Positions 1-8,560 of a stretch of DNA of 64,000 bases are shown here, piece by piece. Within the stretch, counting starts at the first letter, position 1. The number at the start of each line of letters is the position of its first letter. Where the stretch lies: assembly GCA_030374735.1 (NCBI GenBank), contig JASCIV010000025.1, positions 1-64,000 on the forward strand, written 5' to 3'. The translations under genes and the position numbers were made by a program. The stretch comes from Gracilaria caudata. Lineage: Eukaryota; Rhodophyta; Florideophyceae; Gracilariales; Gracilariaceae. A model generated the notes under the pieces. The model saw only the letters and a list, made by a program, of their open reading frames with translations. It did not search any database and was not told the DNA's origin.

Positions 1-939
1 GTGGCGACGGTGGCGGCGGTGGCGGCGGTGGGGCGGCGGGCGGTGGGTGGTGGAAGCGAGCTGCGGGCGTGCGTCCGGGCGTTTACACACAACGCACGAG
101 GCGCACATCTCGCACGACGCTGCTTTTTTTTTCGCTTATTACAAATTGGCGCCAAATCGCAGTACGACGCGGCTAACTGTCGTGTGCGAGCTGTCCAATG
201 CGCGCGCGACAAGTGCGCGACGCGCGCACACCTGTTGCCTGCCATTTACAGTAAGTAACACTGTGCACAACCCTTGCTGCGCGCCGATGCGCTCCCCGCG
301 GCGGCCGCGGCGGACGCTGCGGCGGCGCGCGCGCGTGCAAGGTGGGCAAGGTGCACTTTGTTGTGGCCCTGACACGTTTGCCACGCACGGCGAATCATTC
401 GCGCAGCGCGCGTGCGAACTTTGCATTGTGCCCTTCACCCGCGCGCGTGTCGCGCGCGCATTGGGCGCCGCGTCGCGCGTTGGTGCGCAACGTGGCCGGT
501 GCGCGAGTGCCGTGCGCGAGTGTGGGGCGCTGTGGTGGTGTGTTGGCGTCACTTGGCGGCTGCGCGTGCGCGCGTGCGCGCGTGTGCTTGGCCGCGCAGC
601 TGGTTGCTTTTTTGTTTTCCATTCTAACGTACCGTTCGTAACCCTTCTTGTCCCCGTCGTACTTGTGCTCGTGCCGCGCTTGGTGTTGCTCCTTGTTGCA
701 GACAGCTGTTGGTTGCGCTTTCCGCCGCTTGTTTTGTGTCTGTTCACCGCCGCGCCACCCTCGTGCTCTCCCCCACAGTCGCCCTCCTTGTTTGCTTGCG
801 TCTCTTACCGTTCAACATCTTGTCATTCTAATAAGTCTTCTGAGCAACAATTCTTGCTACTTATTCCTCCTCCTCTTGCACAGCTGCCTCCCTGCGAAGT
901 CTCTGCTGCTTTTTTTGTCGTTCCGCTTTCGTTCGCACC
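1..939. promoter_or_regulatory. GC-rich upstream island of the AGC kinase gene
   Basis: No convincing gene is seen here. The stretch is rich in alternating CG steps (runs of GCGCGC between about 190 and 600) and becomes pyrimidine-rich just before the kinase start. A perfect 10-bp palindrome TTGGCGCCAA lies at 146-155 and reads TTTGGCGCC on the minus strand, matching the E2F/DP consensus TTTSGCGC. Open frames here are by-products of high GC and have no family resemblance. Promoter function is inferred from position and composition. Confidence 0.45.
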
Positions 940-3876
940 ATGTCCTTCCCGCCGTACAAACGCCTCAAGGCCTTTCGTCGTCGTCGCAACGCCATCACCA
1001 ATTCGCTCGACCTAACCCGCTCGCTAACTATCCACCTCACCACCTGTCTAACTGTTCGTGTCGCCCTCTCCTTCTCCTCCGCGCCCTACTATGCCGAGCT
1101 GCGCGAGGATGTGCTGCTTCTATACCCCGTCGCTCAGCTTGTTCACTTTGCCTCAGGCATGTTCACCTTGCATTCCGTTCAACGTCAGTCGCACACCACT
1201 CTGTCGTCCATCGCCCAAAAGATCCCCGCAAAGCGCGTCATCTCGTTTGCCGTGGAGGCCACCCGTTTTTTCCAGCGTTCTGACAAGCTTGTCATCGTCA
1301 AAACGAAGGGTAAACCCAGCGTCCGCCTCATTTTTGACTCCGCTCATGAAACGGACACCTGGATGCAAGCCATAGCCGCCACTCTCAACAGAGAAAAGAA
1401 ACATCTCTCCCATTTCAAGCTCGTCAAGCACGTGGGAAAGGGCGCCTCGGGCCGCGTTTACAAGGTTCTTGACACAACCACCAACGAAACACTGGCGTTG
1501 AAAGTCATTGATAAGGCGTACGTGTTCGAAACCGAAAGCTCGTACCGTCACGCCATGGACGAACGCATCGTACTGCAAATTGTGCGCGACCATCCGTTTG
1601 TGCTTGACATGCGATACGCCTTTCAAAACGCGAAGCGCCTCTTCCTCGTCACCGAGTATTGTGGAGGCGGCGACATGTTTGAATTCCTCAACCAGAGACC
1701 CACTCCCCTGCGCGAAGAGGCCGCCCGTTTTGTGGCGTGTGAAATCATTCTGGCCATCGAACATATCCATAATCTCGGCATTGTTTACCGTGATTTGAAG
1801 CTGGAAAACATCCTCATTGATGCCGATGGACACATTCGCCTGGCCGATTTTGGCCTTACAAAGGTGCTGCGCCAGGACAATGGCAAACTTTGTCGTACAA
1901 ACACCTTCTGTGGTACCAAGGAATATGTGGCCCCGGAAATGATCCGTGGTGACTCATACGACATGTCTCTTGACTTTTGGGCCCTTGGTATCCTCTTGTA
2001 CGAGATGATGTCAGGAAAAACCCCTTTCTATCATGATGACCACGACCAAATATATGATCGCATCGAGAAAGCGCCCATCTTCTTCCCCACCGACCTCTCT
2101 TCTGAGGTGCGCAGTTTAATTGCGTCGCTTCTTAAACGTCGCCCCAGGGAGAGACTTGGAACGGGAAGCATGGGTATCGAGGAAATTAAGCTGCATGATT
2201 GGTTCAAGGATGTGGATTGGGAGGCAGTGAGGGCCAAAACGGTGGAAAGCCCGTTGCGAACGGGTCTTCGTTTCCGTCGCGAATCCTTGGATGATACGCA
2301 GCTTAGCGCCAGAGCCAAAAAGCGCCGCCAGGAACAGCGGAAAGCGATGGCTGCCGTTGAGGAAGACCTCAAGGCGGACAGAAAGTACGTGGCGTTACTC
2401 GGCTCTGGCGTGCATCTTGCGAACCGCGTGAAAGCGCCCATGGAGAAACGCAGGGGTGGGATTCTCGCCGGGTATTGCTTCCGCTCGCCTAAACCCGGTA
2501 AAACGACGGCGGTGGAAGCTGTGACGCACCCGAATCTGTGCGCGATGATGAAGGAGGTTTCTGAGGAGTCTGCGTCGGAATCTAAGGTGGAGGCGACTGG
2601 AAGCGGATACATGTCGGATTCCACTTCTGCTGCAGCGTTGATGACGGCAACCACTCCTGCGGAGAGTGAGAAGGATGTGCCAAGAACTAGGACAAACTCT
2701 CATGGATCTCATGGTGCACCATCGCCGGCGATTTTAGAGGGCGATCCGAATGATGTTGCGGTGGTCCCTCCAAAGACCATCCTGCCTGTGGATCCCGTCA
2801 AGGTGAAAGGAAGTAGTGTGTCGATGCCTGCGACGCCTGCGATCCCGTCAGTGGTCAGTCCCACGACAAAGACAAAGGAAGTGAAATCCAGTTCGAGTGC
2901 ACCGCCCACGCCGCGGGCAGAATCGTTCCAGCTTCCGCCTTCTCATCATTTCCCCCACCTTCAAGCTTTGCTGAAGTCAGCCAGCGATGAAAGCGCGAAT
3001 TCCGACAAAGACTCGGCAAACGTTGCGGGCGTTCCTGTGGATACTGTCATGAACGCCAGAATTGAAGGCGCTAATATTAGTTCCGAATCTACTCACGTCG
3101 AAGAAGAGGTTCACGTGGCAGGTGTGCAACGCGAAACGGCTATTGTGACTGATCAACCAATGGAGAATGATTGCGGGGACCCAGCCACTGGCGTACCGGA
3201 CGCGTTGGAAGAAAATGAGGAAAGCGACGATCACAGCAAGAACGCTTGTGATGTCGATCAACTCGAGGTAGTGTCAAAATATGAAACCGCTGAAGAGCCA
3301 CGATCTGAACAAGAAGGAACTACATTGTTAGCAATTGTATCAGAGGACTTTACAGAAGATAACAGTCGGAGAAATAATACTAGTGATGGACACTCGGCAA
3401 GGAATGGCGAAGACGGTATCGCTTCCGTTGATGTTCACGAAATAAGGGAGGCGTTGGGTTTGCCATCGTCCAAAACAATTCAACAAAGTTTGGGTGAATC
3501 GGGAGTGGCCGAAGACGATTCTGCGGAAGATCGGAGTGTGCAAGTTATCGAGGAGATGGTGAAATCTGCAAGCGAAGCTGGGGCTAAATGGGTCGATGAG
3601 ACTAGCCGCGAAACTGCTTCTGAGAAACTACCCACGAAAACAAATGCAATCGTTAATGAATCGCCATCATCCCCACGCTCAGACCCAACGCTGGGAGACA
3701 ACCCCAAAACGACCCACGCAATTCCGAAAAAGCCTGAAGTTCAGCTTCGAGAAATCAACGATTCTCAATTGTGTGATGTTAGCTCACTTGTGACAGAAAT
3801 GTGCATTGCAAATCCCTTTGTGCCGTCACCGACATCTGTGCAAGATGTAGCTGGCGCTGGAAATGTACCAGGATGA
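940..3876 (+). CDS. AGC-family protein kinase with N-terminal PH domain
   Basis: Ser/Thr kinase of the Akt/PKB-like architecture, 978 residues. A PH-like domain occupies about residues 45-150. The kinase domain runs from about 159 to 420 and has every key element: glycine loop GKGASGRV (166-173), ATP lysine K188 in ALK, catalytic YRDLKLEN (Asp285), DFG at 303-305, the AGC activation-loop motif TFCGT (322-326) recognised by PDK1 in this family, and APEM. After the kinase core the C-tail contains SPLRTGLRF, and the remaining 500 residues are low-complexity, Ser/Glu-rich and probably disordered. The start is the first ATG after a pyrimidine-rich leader. PH domains usually bind phosphoinositides or direct membrane recruitment, so a TOR/PDK1-linked role is plausible but inferred. 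No classical hydrophobic motif (FxxFS/TF) is obvious. The first 40 residues are unusual and could hide a mis-set start. Confidence 0.9.
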   Translation: MSFPPYKRLKAFRRRRNAITNSLDLTRSLTIHLTTCLTVRVALSFSSAPYYAELREDVLLLYPVAQLVHFASGMFTLHSVQRQSHTTLSSIAQKIPAKRVISFAVEATRFFQRSDKLVIVKTKGKPSVRLIFDSAHETDTWMQAIAATLNREKKHLSHFKLVKHVGKGASGRVYKVLDTTTNETLALKVIDKAYVFETESSYRHAMDERIVLQIVRDHPFVLDMRYAFQNAKRLFLVTEYCGGGDMFEFLNQRPTPLREEAARFVACEIILAIEHIHNLGIVYRDLKLENILIDADGHIRLADFGLTKVLRQDNGKLCRTNTFCGTKEYVAPEMIRGDSYDMSLDFWALGILLYEMMSGKTPFYHDDHDQIYDRIEKAPIFFPTDLSSEVRSLIASLLKRRPRERLGTGSMGIEEIKLHDWFKDVDWEAVRAKTVESPLRTGLRFRRESLDDTQLSARAKKRRQEQRKAMAAVEEDLKADRKYVALLGSGVHLANRVKAPMEKRRGGILAGYCFRSPKPGKTTAVEAVTHPNLCAMMKEVSEESASESKVEATGSGYMSDSTSAAALMTATTPAESEKDVPRTRTNSHGSHGAPSPAILEGDPNDVAVVPPKTILPVDPVKVKGSSVSMPATPAIPSVVSPTTKTKEVKSSSSAPPTPRAESFQLPPSHHFPHLQALLKSASDESANSDKDSANVAGVPVDTVMNARIEGANISSESTHVEEEVHVAGVQRETAIVTDQPMENDCGDPATGVPDALEENEESDDHSKNACDVDQLEVVSKYETAEEPRSEQEGTTLLAIVSEDFTEDNSRRNNTSDGHSARNGEDGIASVDVHEIREALGLPSSKTIQQSLGESGVAEDDSAEDRSVQVIEEMVKSASEAGAKWVDETSRETASEKLPTKTNAIVNESPSSPRSDPTLGDNPKTTHAIPKKPEVQLREINDSQLCDVSSLVTEMCIANPFVPSPTSVQDVAGAGNVPG

Positions 3877-4193
3877 TGAACTGAAATGGATGGTTTCAGA
3901 GAACAAAGCGCACAATGGCGCAATCGCAGTCAATCTCCTCATCGACCCCGATCACTAAACTAACTGACATGATGTATTATATTTCCTATTACTTGTCAAA
4001 CTTCATTGGAGTAGATAACCTACCTTTGTATATGCAAATTATTTCGTTAGTGCTCTGAGTTAAGTTTTGCCTTCAGCGCTCCCAAACCGAGGTAAGCGCG
4101 CACGGAAATGATAGAAATCACTTATCGACATGCCATGAGCATAGCAATAGAAAACAACAAATGAAAACAAAGAGGTGAAGAGCGATGAAGGTA
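3877..4193. other. intergenic, 3' flank of kinase gene
   Basis: AT-richer spacer between the kinase stop and the end of the methyltransferase relic on the other strand. I see no gene, repeat or RNA in it. Confidence 0.5.
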
Positions 4194-4693
4194 TCACCTC
4201 ATCACAATAATCTCGTATACGCCAACAGGCTCCACGTTGGACGGCAATACTTGCTCGGCCGGAACTCCGCGGTTGGGTTCACCTCTTCTCTTGAACGCGA
4301 AAGCAGTATACAGATATGTGGCGTCCCACTGGTTTGGTTCAATAGACCCATTTTCATCCAACACACGGAAAATGAACCACATACTCCGGACAGTCTTCAA
4401 CGCTTTGGTCCAGAGTGAAATTGTAGCGAATGCCGTAGGGCTTGTGTTTTGGGAAGCGTTTTGCTTTGAACAAGGGATCAAGTCGCACCCCATATACACT
4501 ATTAGACAGGGCAATATCATCCACCGCTCGTAATTTTCGCAAAAGTACGTTGGAATCGACGGTCGTTCCGATGAAAAAGCCGCCGGGCTCGAGACGATCC
4601 GTGACGTTTTTCATCAATTGTCGCACTCGCGCCTCGTTCTCGAAGGCGTAGTGAATGGCAAACTGGCAGCTTACAACGTCAAACATAATGTCA
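4194..4693 (-). pseudogene. mRNA cap guanine-N7 methyltransferase fragment, internally deleted and frameshifted
   Basis: The first frame reads FDVVSCQFAIHYAFE, then ERLEPGGFFIGTT-like and PEYVVHFP, all signatures of the eukaryotic cap (guanine-N7) methyltransferase family (RNMT/Abd1). In that family about 70-100 residues normally separate the PE(Y/F)xVxFP segment from the C-terminal (S/Q)(E/Q)WxAxxxYxxFAF motif. Here the C-terminal motif (NQWDATYLYTAFAF) follows almost directly, in another frame, so the middle is deleted and the frame is broken near 4355-4375. The N-terminal SAM-binding motif I is not recognisable upstream. A plausible 3' splice site (poly-T tract, then CAG) lies at 4694-4696, so the fragment may begin with a genuine exon edge. 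Best read as a degenerate gene copy. An assembly deletion is the alternative. Confidence 0.6.
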
Positions 4694-5604
4694 CTGAACA
4701 ATACGGAAAAAAAGTATCAGCTTCAACAACAACAGGACTGGATGATATACTGGAGGAGCTTCGTAACAGGTTAGCACAGTCGTAACTTCCTTACAAAACG
4801 ACATCATTAGATAAGAAAAACTCTCTCCATTCCATTGCAGTCTTTGTTAGTCGGTATCGTGTGAAATTGTTGGCATCTGACCGCTCGGGAACATCTGATG
4901 CATCTCTTTTTGACATATGGGTTATCCTCGTTTACGTCGACTTTCAAGCATTTTCCTGGCCCGCACATAATCTCTTTTCACGCGAAAGCTCGCTATGGAT
5001 GCAAGGTACAAGAACCCCGAATCCGATGAACTATCAGAGTCGTCGCCGCTAGAGATCGTGAGTACATTATGCCAAGTGTTTGAGAGTGAACACGCGTGTC
5101 ACTGATGATAGCAGGAAGCAATAGCTCCGCCTGAGGCGACGTAAGCAAGCCGAAGGCAGCGAGCGGGTCGTGGCGCGATGTTATAATATGATCACTGTGG
5201 GTGTATAGTCGCACCTTTTGGGCGCTTTGGGCATGAGAAGAACGCAAGGCCGAGGTTAGGGAGCCGGCACAACATCCCGGCGACCCCGCGGCGCTGAACA
5301 AACCTCTACTACAAGGGTAGAACGCTACCAGTAGAGCGTTTATGCACAGGGGGCACAGGATCATCCTGCGCGGGGCGGCAGTGCTACTGTATTTGGTTGT
5401 TTCAAGGGTTCTTGTCACGGCCCCTGCGGAGTCTGCGCTGCAGACCTGACCTGTACACCAACCCTTGTGCGTAAGTATGCCCAGGACTACCGAACGTAAG
5501 TGAAATATAAATCTTAACTTGCAACTCTCAACGTCGCAAGCAGACGAACATCACTGCCAGGAACAGTGAAGGCGTTGGAAGCAATTGAAGAATCGGACAC
5601 GGAC
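4694..5604. other. intergenic, upstream of psbQ'
   Basis: No supported gene. It contains a nested inverted repeat at 5304-5336. The minus-strand 141-residue frame here has no family features. Confidence 0.4.
5304..5336. repeat. nested quasi-palindrome containing the TACAAGGGTA motif
   Basis: CTCTACT (5304-5310) and AGTAGAG (5330-5336) are perfect inverted arms. They enclose GGTAGAACGCTACC (5316-5329), itself a hyphenated palindrome. The core with its CAAGGGTA flank recurs at 16001, 31051 and (reverse) 55275. It lies 270 bp upstream of the psbQ' start. Confidence 0.55.
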
Positions 5605-6138
5605 ATGATGAGGGGTTCAGCATTCATTTGTGCATACGCTGGCACTTCCAGAACAGCGCGCATGGCGGCACCCAAACTCATATCTCGTCGCGATGCGATG
5701 ATAGCGATATGTTCGGTGATCACTGCTGCGGCTGTTCCTAAAGCAGTTCGGAGTGAACAAATGTTACCAGCTGGCGCCGCTCAGTTCACTCGAGTCCTGA
5801 CGGCTCAAAGACAATGGGAGAGTCTAGGAACGGTGCTGAACAGCGGTCGAACATTGGAGGACCAAGAATGGGAAAGCATGCGCGGAATTCTACGGGCCGT
5901 ATACCAAGTGAGTGGTGATATGGAGTACCTAACAAAACCGTGGAGCAAACAGGACAAACAAACGGCTGCAAAGGACATCAACGCTTTACGAATGACTCTG
6001 AAACAAATGGACGAGCCAGCAAAACAAAGACAACTAGAAGAGTTCAAAGCAAAGTACGATCAAGTACAAAGTTTACTGCAGCGCTTCCTGAGCACATTCA
6101 GCGAGGCAAGTTCAGCAGACATGCCGCTCGAACTTTAG
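5605..6138 (+). CDS. PsbQ'-type photosystem II extrinsic protein, thylakoid lumen
   Basis: Predicted subunit of the oxygen-evolving complex on the lumenal side of photosystem II (red-algal PsbQ'/CyanoQ family), 177 residues. The N-terminus is a bipartite plastid targeting sequence: a basic, Ser/Ala-rich stretch, then a twin arginine (SRRDAM, Arg28-29) followed by a hydrophobic segment of about 14 residues and an Ala-rich cleavage region, as expected for Tat import into the lumen. The mature part is helical and rich in Gln, Lys and Glu, consistent with the four-helix PsbQ bundle. The open frame extends upstream to a GTG, so I chose the first ATG (tandem Met-Met). Its TAG stop at 6136-6138 overlaps the stop of the convergent psbW gene. 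The family call rests on size, targeting signal and the helix-rich mature region, not on an alignment. Confidence 0.75.
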   Translation: MMRGSAFICAYAGTSRTARMAAPKLISRRDAMIAICSVITAAAVPKAVRSEQMLPAGAAQFTRVLTAQRQWESLGTVLNSGRTLEDQEWESMRGILRAVYQVSGDMEYLTKPWSKQDKQTAAKDINALRMTLKQMDEPAKQRQLEEFKAKYDQVQSLLQRFLSTFSEASSADMPLEL

Positions 6139-6452
6139 TTACGGCGCTGATCATACTCTCCAAGAAAGTCTTCCTTGTTTTGCGAGCCATCGAACTGAAG
6201 GTAAAACACAAGGAACACGGCGGGAATAAGAACAAGAGGCAGGAACAGAAGCGGTGAGTCGATACCAAGACCCTCGCCAGTACCCTCGGTAGCAAGCGTG
6301 GGCGCGACGGCGGCCACAGCGGTAGGTAGCGCAGCCAGACGAGCAGCGTGCTTTCTCAGCGACATGCGCGGCGCCCGGCGCGTAGAGACAGCGGCGGCTA
6401 CGGGTCGCGATGCGAGCGGGAGAGAGGTGGCGGGAACGAATGCGGAGACCAT
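6135..6452 (-). CDS. photosystem II subunit PsbW, plastid precursor
   Basis: Small single-pass thylakoid membrane subunit of PSII, 105-residue precursor. The C-terminal 50 residues match the PsbW plan: acidic EGTGEGLGID on the lumenal side, one hydrophobic helix (LLFLPLVLIPAVFLVFYL) and a charged tail with DFLGEYDQ. The first half is Ala/Arg/Ser-rich with two parts (basic transit peptide, then Ala/Val-rich thylakoid-transfer-like segment ending LATEG). I chose the start MVSAFVP because it gives a normal transit peptide; the open frame runs on upstream without other support. The TAA stop at 6135-6137 overlaps the psbQ' TAG, so the two PSII genes are convergent with no 3' spacer. Confidence 0.75.
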   Translation of the reverse strand: MVSAFVPATSLPLASRPVAAAVSTRRAPRMSLRKHAARLAALPTAVAAVAPTLATEGTGEGLGIDSPLLFLPLVLIPAVFLVFYLQFDGSQNKEDFLGEYDQRRN

Positions 6453-6859
6453 CTTGCTGCAGAGCCTGGGGTAGGCAGGACGGGGGGGCGGCGCGAGTGG
6501 CGTGAAGCTGCGGGAAGCTGTGCGTGGGGCACGTCGACGCTTTCCAGATAAGATAGATATGACGGGATCTGAACCACGGCACATCACGCGCATCTCGCAC
6601 CTCGCGTCTGGGCGTGTGGTGTGCGCCATATCTGCGGCTGATGGCCACGTGTGCACGTGCCGCGCTGGCGAGGCGCCAGGTGCGCGCGGCTCATTGGCGG
6701 ATCCGTGAGCTCGGCGCCATCAACGCGTCGTGTCGCCACGCCACGCCACTCTTCGATCTGCCGCAGTGCATCTTGAGCCGTTCAAGTGAAGAGTTGTCCC
6801 GGGCGCGGCGAAGAAGGGGCCGCAGTGTCTCCGAGAGGGTGAACCGCTTGTCGATCGAA
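6453..6859. promoter_or_regulatory. bidirectional GC-rich promoter region between psbW and mitochondrial carrier gene
   Basis: About 400 bp of GC-rich sequence separate the divergent starts. It has no supported ORF of its own. An in-frame ATG at 6641 could extend the carrier protein by 73 Arg/Ala-rich residues. Promoter function is inferred from divergent orientation. Confidence 0.4.
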
Positions 6860-7933
6860 ATGGAGCGCAAAGATAGCCATGACTTGCGATTCAAGGTGGC
6901 TGCCGCCGCCGCGGCCGTGCAGCTCACGTTCCAGGAGAAGATGCTTTCCGGCGCCATCGCCAGAGGTGTTGCGCAGACCATTTTGCATCCCGTCGACGTC
7001 ATGCGCACCCGTCTGCAGGCGCGGAATGTGAAGACTCCATTGAGACCGTCCGTGTTTTTTAAAGGTGTCATTCCACAAATCGTGCTCGCCATTCCGGCAG
7101 GGGCGCTGCAGTTCGTTGCGTTTGAATCCGCGAAGGAAAAGTTGTCAACTTTGATCCCGGACGAGAATCTGTCGCAGACACGCATTTTGCTTGCGGGTGC
7201 CTTTGGTGCATTGGTTGCTGCAACATGTCGTATTCCGCAAGAGGTTCTCAAGCAACCGCTTCAGGCCGAGATTTATCCCAATGTGTTTGTCGCGCTCAGA
7301 GAGACTGTGGGCAAGTCTGGAATTGGTGCGTTGTACAAGGGCTCTATAGCTACAATATCGAGGGATATTCCTTGGAATGCACTTTCTTTCATGTTTCACG
7401 GACAGGGAAAGAAGATTTTCAAGTCTGTCAAGGCACGTGATCCTGCGAACGACGAAAATCTTGCTATAGCTGGCGTCGCTGGTGCGCTCGCCGCCATCAT
7501 ACTTACTCCTATTGATGTTGTGAAGACTCGTATCATGACACAGACGGCCGGATCTGCGGTATATTCGGGTGTTATTGGAACTTTGCAGAAGATTGTTAGG
7601 GAAGAAGGCGCTGCTACTTTGATGAAAGGCGTCATTCCAAGAATTGTCTTCCTTGCTCCTCTTGCTGGTATTACGTTTTCAGTATATGAAGCGGTTGCTG
7701 CTAACATCAAGAAAAGAAAGACTGTTGTGGAACCTGTCGCATACAACTCCTTACAAGATGCGTTTATCACTCACTTGCAACCAGGATACAAGAACAAGAA
7801 GCGTTCGTCCACCCTTGCACTGCGTTTTTCAAAATCCAATGTTAGACTGGCGTCCGCCAATACTTGCTCGTATGGAATGTGTATGGGCGATTATGATTCT
7901 CCATCTCCGTTCGTCTTCTCTTTATCCGCATAA
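6860..7933 (+). CDS. mitochondrial carrier family protein (SAM-carrier-like)
   Basis: Inner-membrane solute carrier, 357 residues. Three repeats each carry the family signature Px(D/E)xx(K/R): PVDVMR (44-49), PQEVLK and PIDVVK, with two helices per repeat and glycine-rich packing segments (GAIARGVAQT, GAFGALVAAT, GVAGALAAII). The second-repeat motif PQEVLKQ resembles the S-adenosylmethionine carrier branch, so SAM or a related substrate is possible but not shown. A C-terminal tail of about 75 residues beyond the last helix is unusual and Ser-rich. Start: the ATG at 6860 places the first helix about 25 residues in. The ATG at 6641 is an alternative that would add a basic presequence. Confidence 0.85.
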   Translation: MERKDSHDLRFKVAAAAAAVQLTFQEKMLSGAIARGVAQTILHPVDVMRTRLQARNVKTPLRPSVFFKGVIPQIVLAIPAGALQFVAFESAKEKLSTLIPDENLSQTRILLAGAFGALVAATCRIPQEVLKQPLQAEIYPNVFVALRETVGKSGIGALYKGSIATISRDIPWNALSFMFHGQGKKIFKSVKARDPANDENLAIAGVAGALAAIILTPIDVVKTRIMTQTAGSAVYSGVIGTLQKIVREEGAATLMKGVIPRIVFLAPLAGITFSVYEAVAANIKKRKTVVEPVAYNSLQDAFITHLQPGYKNKKRSSTLALRFSKSNVRLASANTCSYGMCMGDYDSPSPFVFSLSA

Positions 7934-8560
7934 CCTTTTTCATGATTTTTTTGTTCTCCTATCATCTTGTTTTCAATTGTAGTTCACAAGGCAGATCAAT
8001 TTTTGTCTCATCTAGTCATAGACGAAGGGCAACCATTATATTTCCATTCTTCGGCGTAAAGGAGCCACGTCAATGGAAAAATGGAACCCCAGGTACTTTT
8101 CAGTTTTTGTAAAAGAAAGAAAGTCCCTCACCGAGATAAACACATCAACATATGATACATTTTCACAGCATATACTTGCCGTACTCCCTGGAATAAACGG
8201 TGAACACGAGATCACCTACTTCGTTTCTAGATTCGGGGTATACTTGTATTTGTTACTACAGGAATCATCACCGGGAGACAACTTTGTCGAGCAAGGATAA
8301 CGAAGGGAAGGGAGACTACAGCAACAAGAAAACCCAATATTGCTGTTCAATCGTACAAAGGGGTTTGTAGAAAGACGGAGGGGGACCCCAAAACGCTGCC
8401 AACAACACAAGTTCAGAAGAGGTGCTCAGCGGACACAGAGATGTTCATCCAGAAGGCAATACAGGAAACACCGGTTTAGAGAAAGTTAAAGGACTTTACA
8501 GGCGTTTACAACGAAAATCTGTAGTCAAAAATGCGCGTTTCGCTTCAAAGCAGCTATGCC
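7934..8560. other. intergenic between carrier and Grx-MsrA genes
   Basis: Convergent 3' flanks. A 75-residue plus-strand frame at 8073 shows no family features and is not accepted. I see no strong repeat or RNA here. Confidence 0.4.

Noticed and set aside
139..747. 202-residue minus-strand frame in the first kilobase
   Set aside because: Arg/Ala-rich frame typical of GC-rich non-coding DNA; no motif.
1153..1833. 226-residue frame opposite the kinase
   Set aside because: Antisense shadow of a gene with clear kinase motifs.
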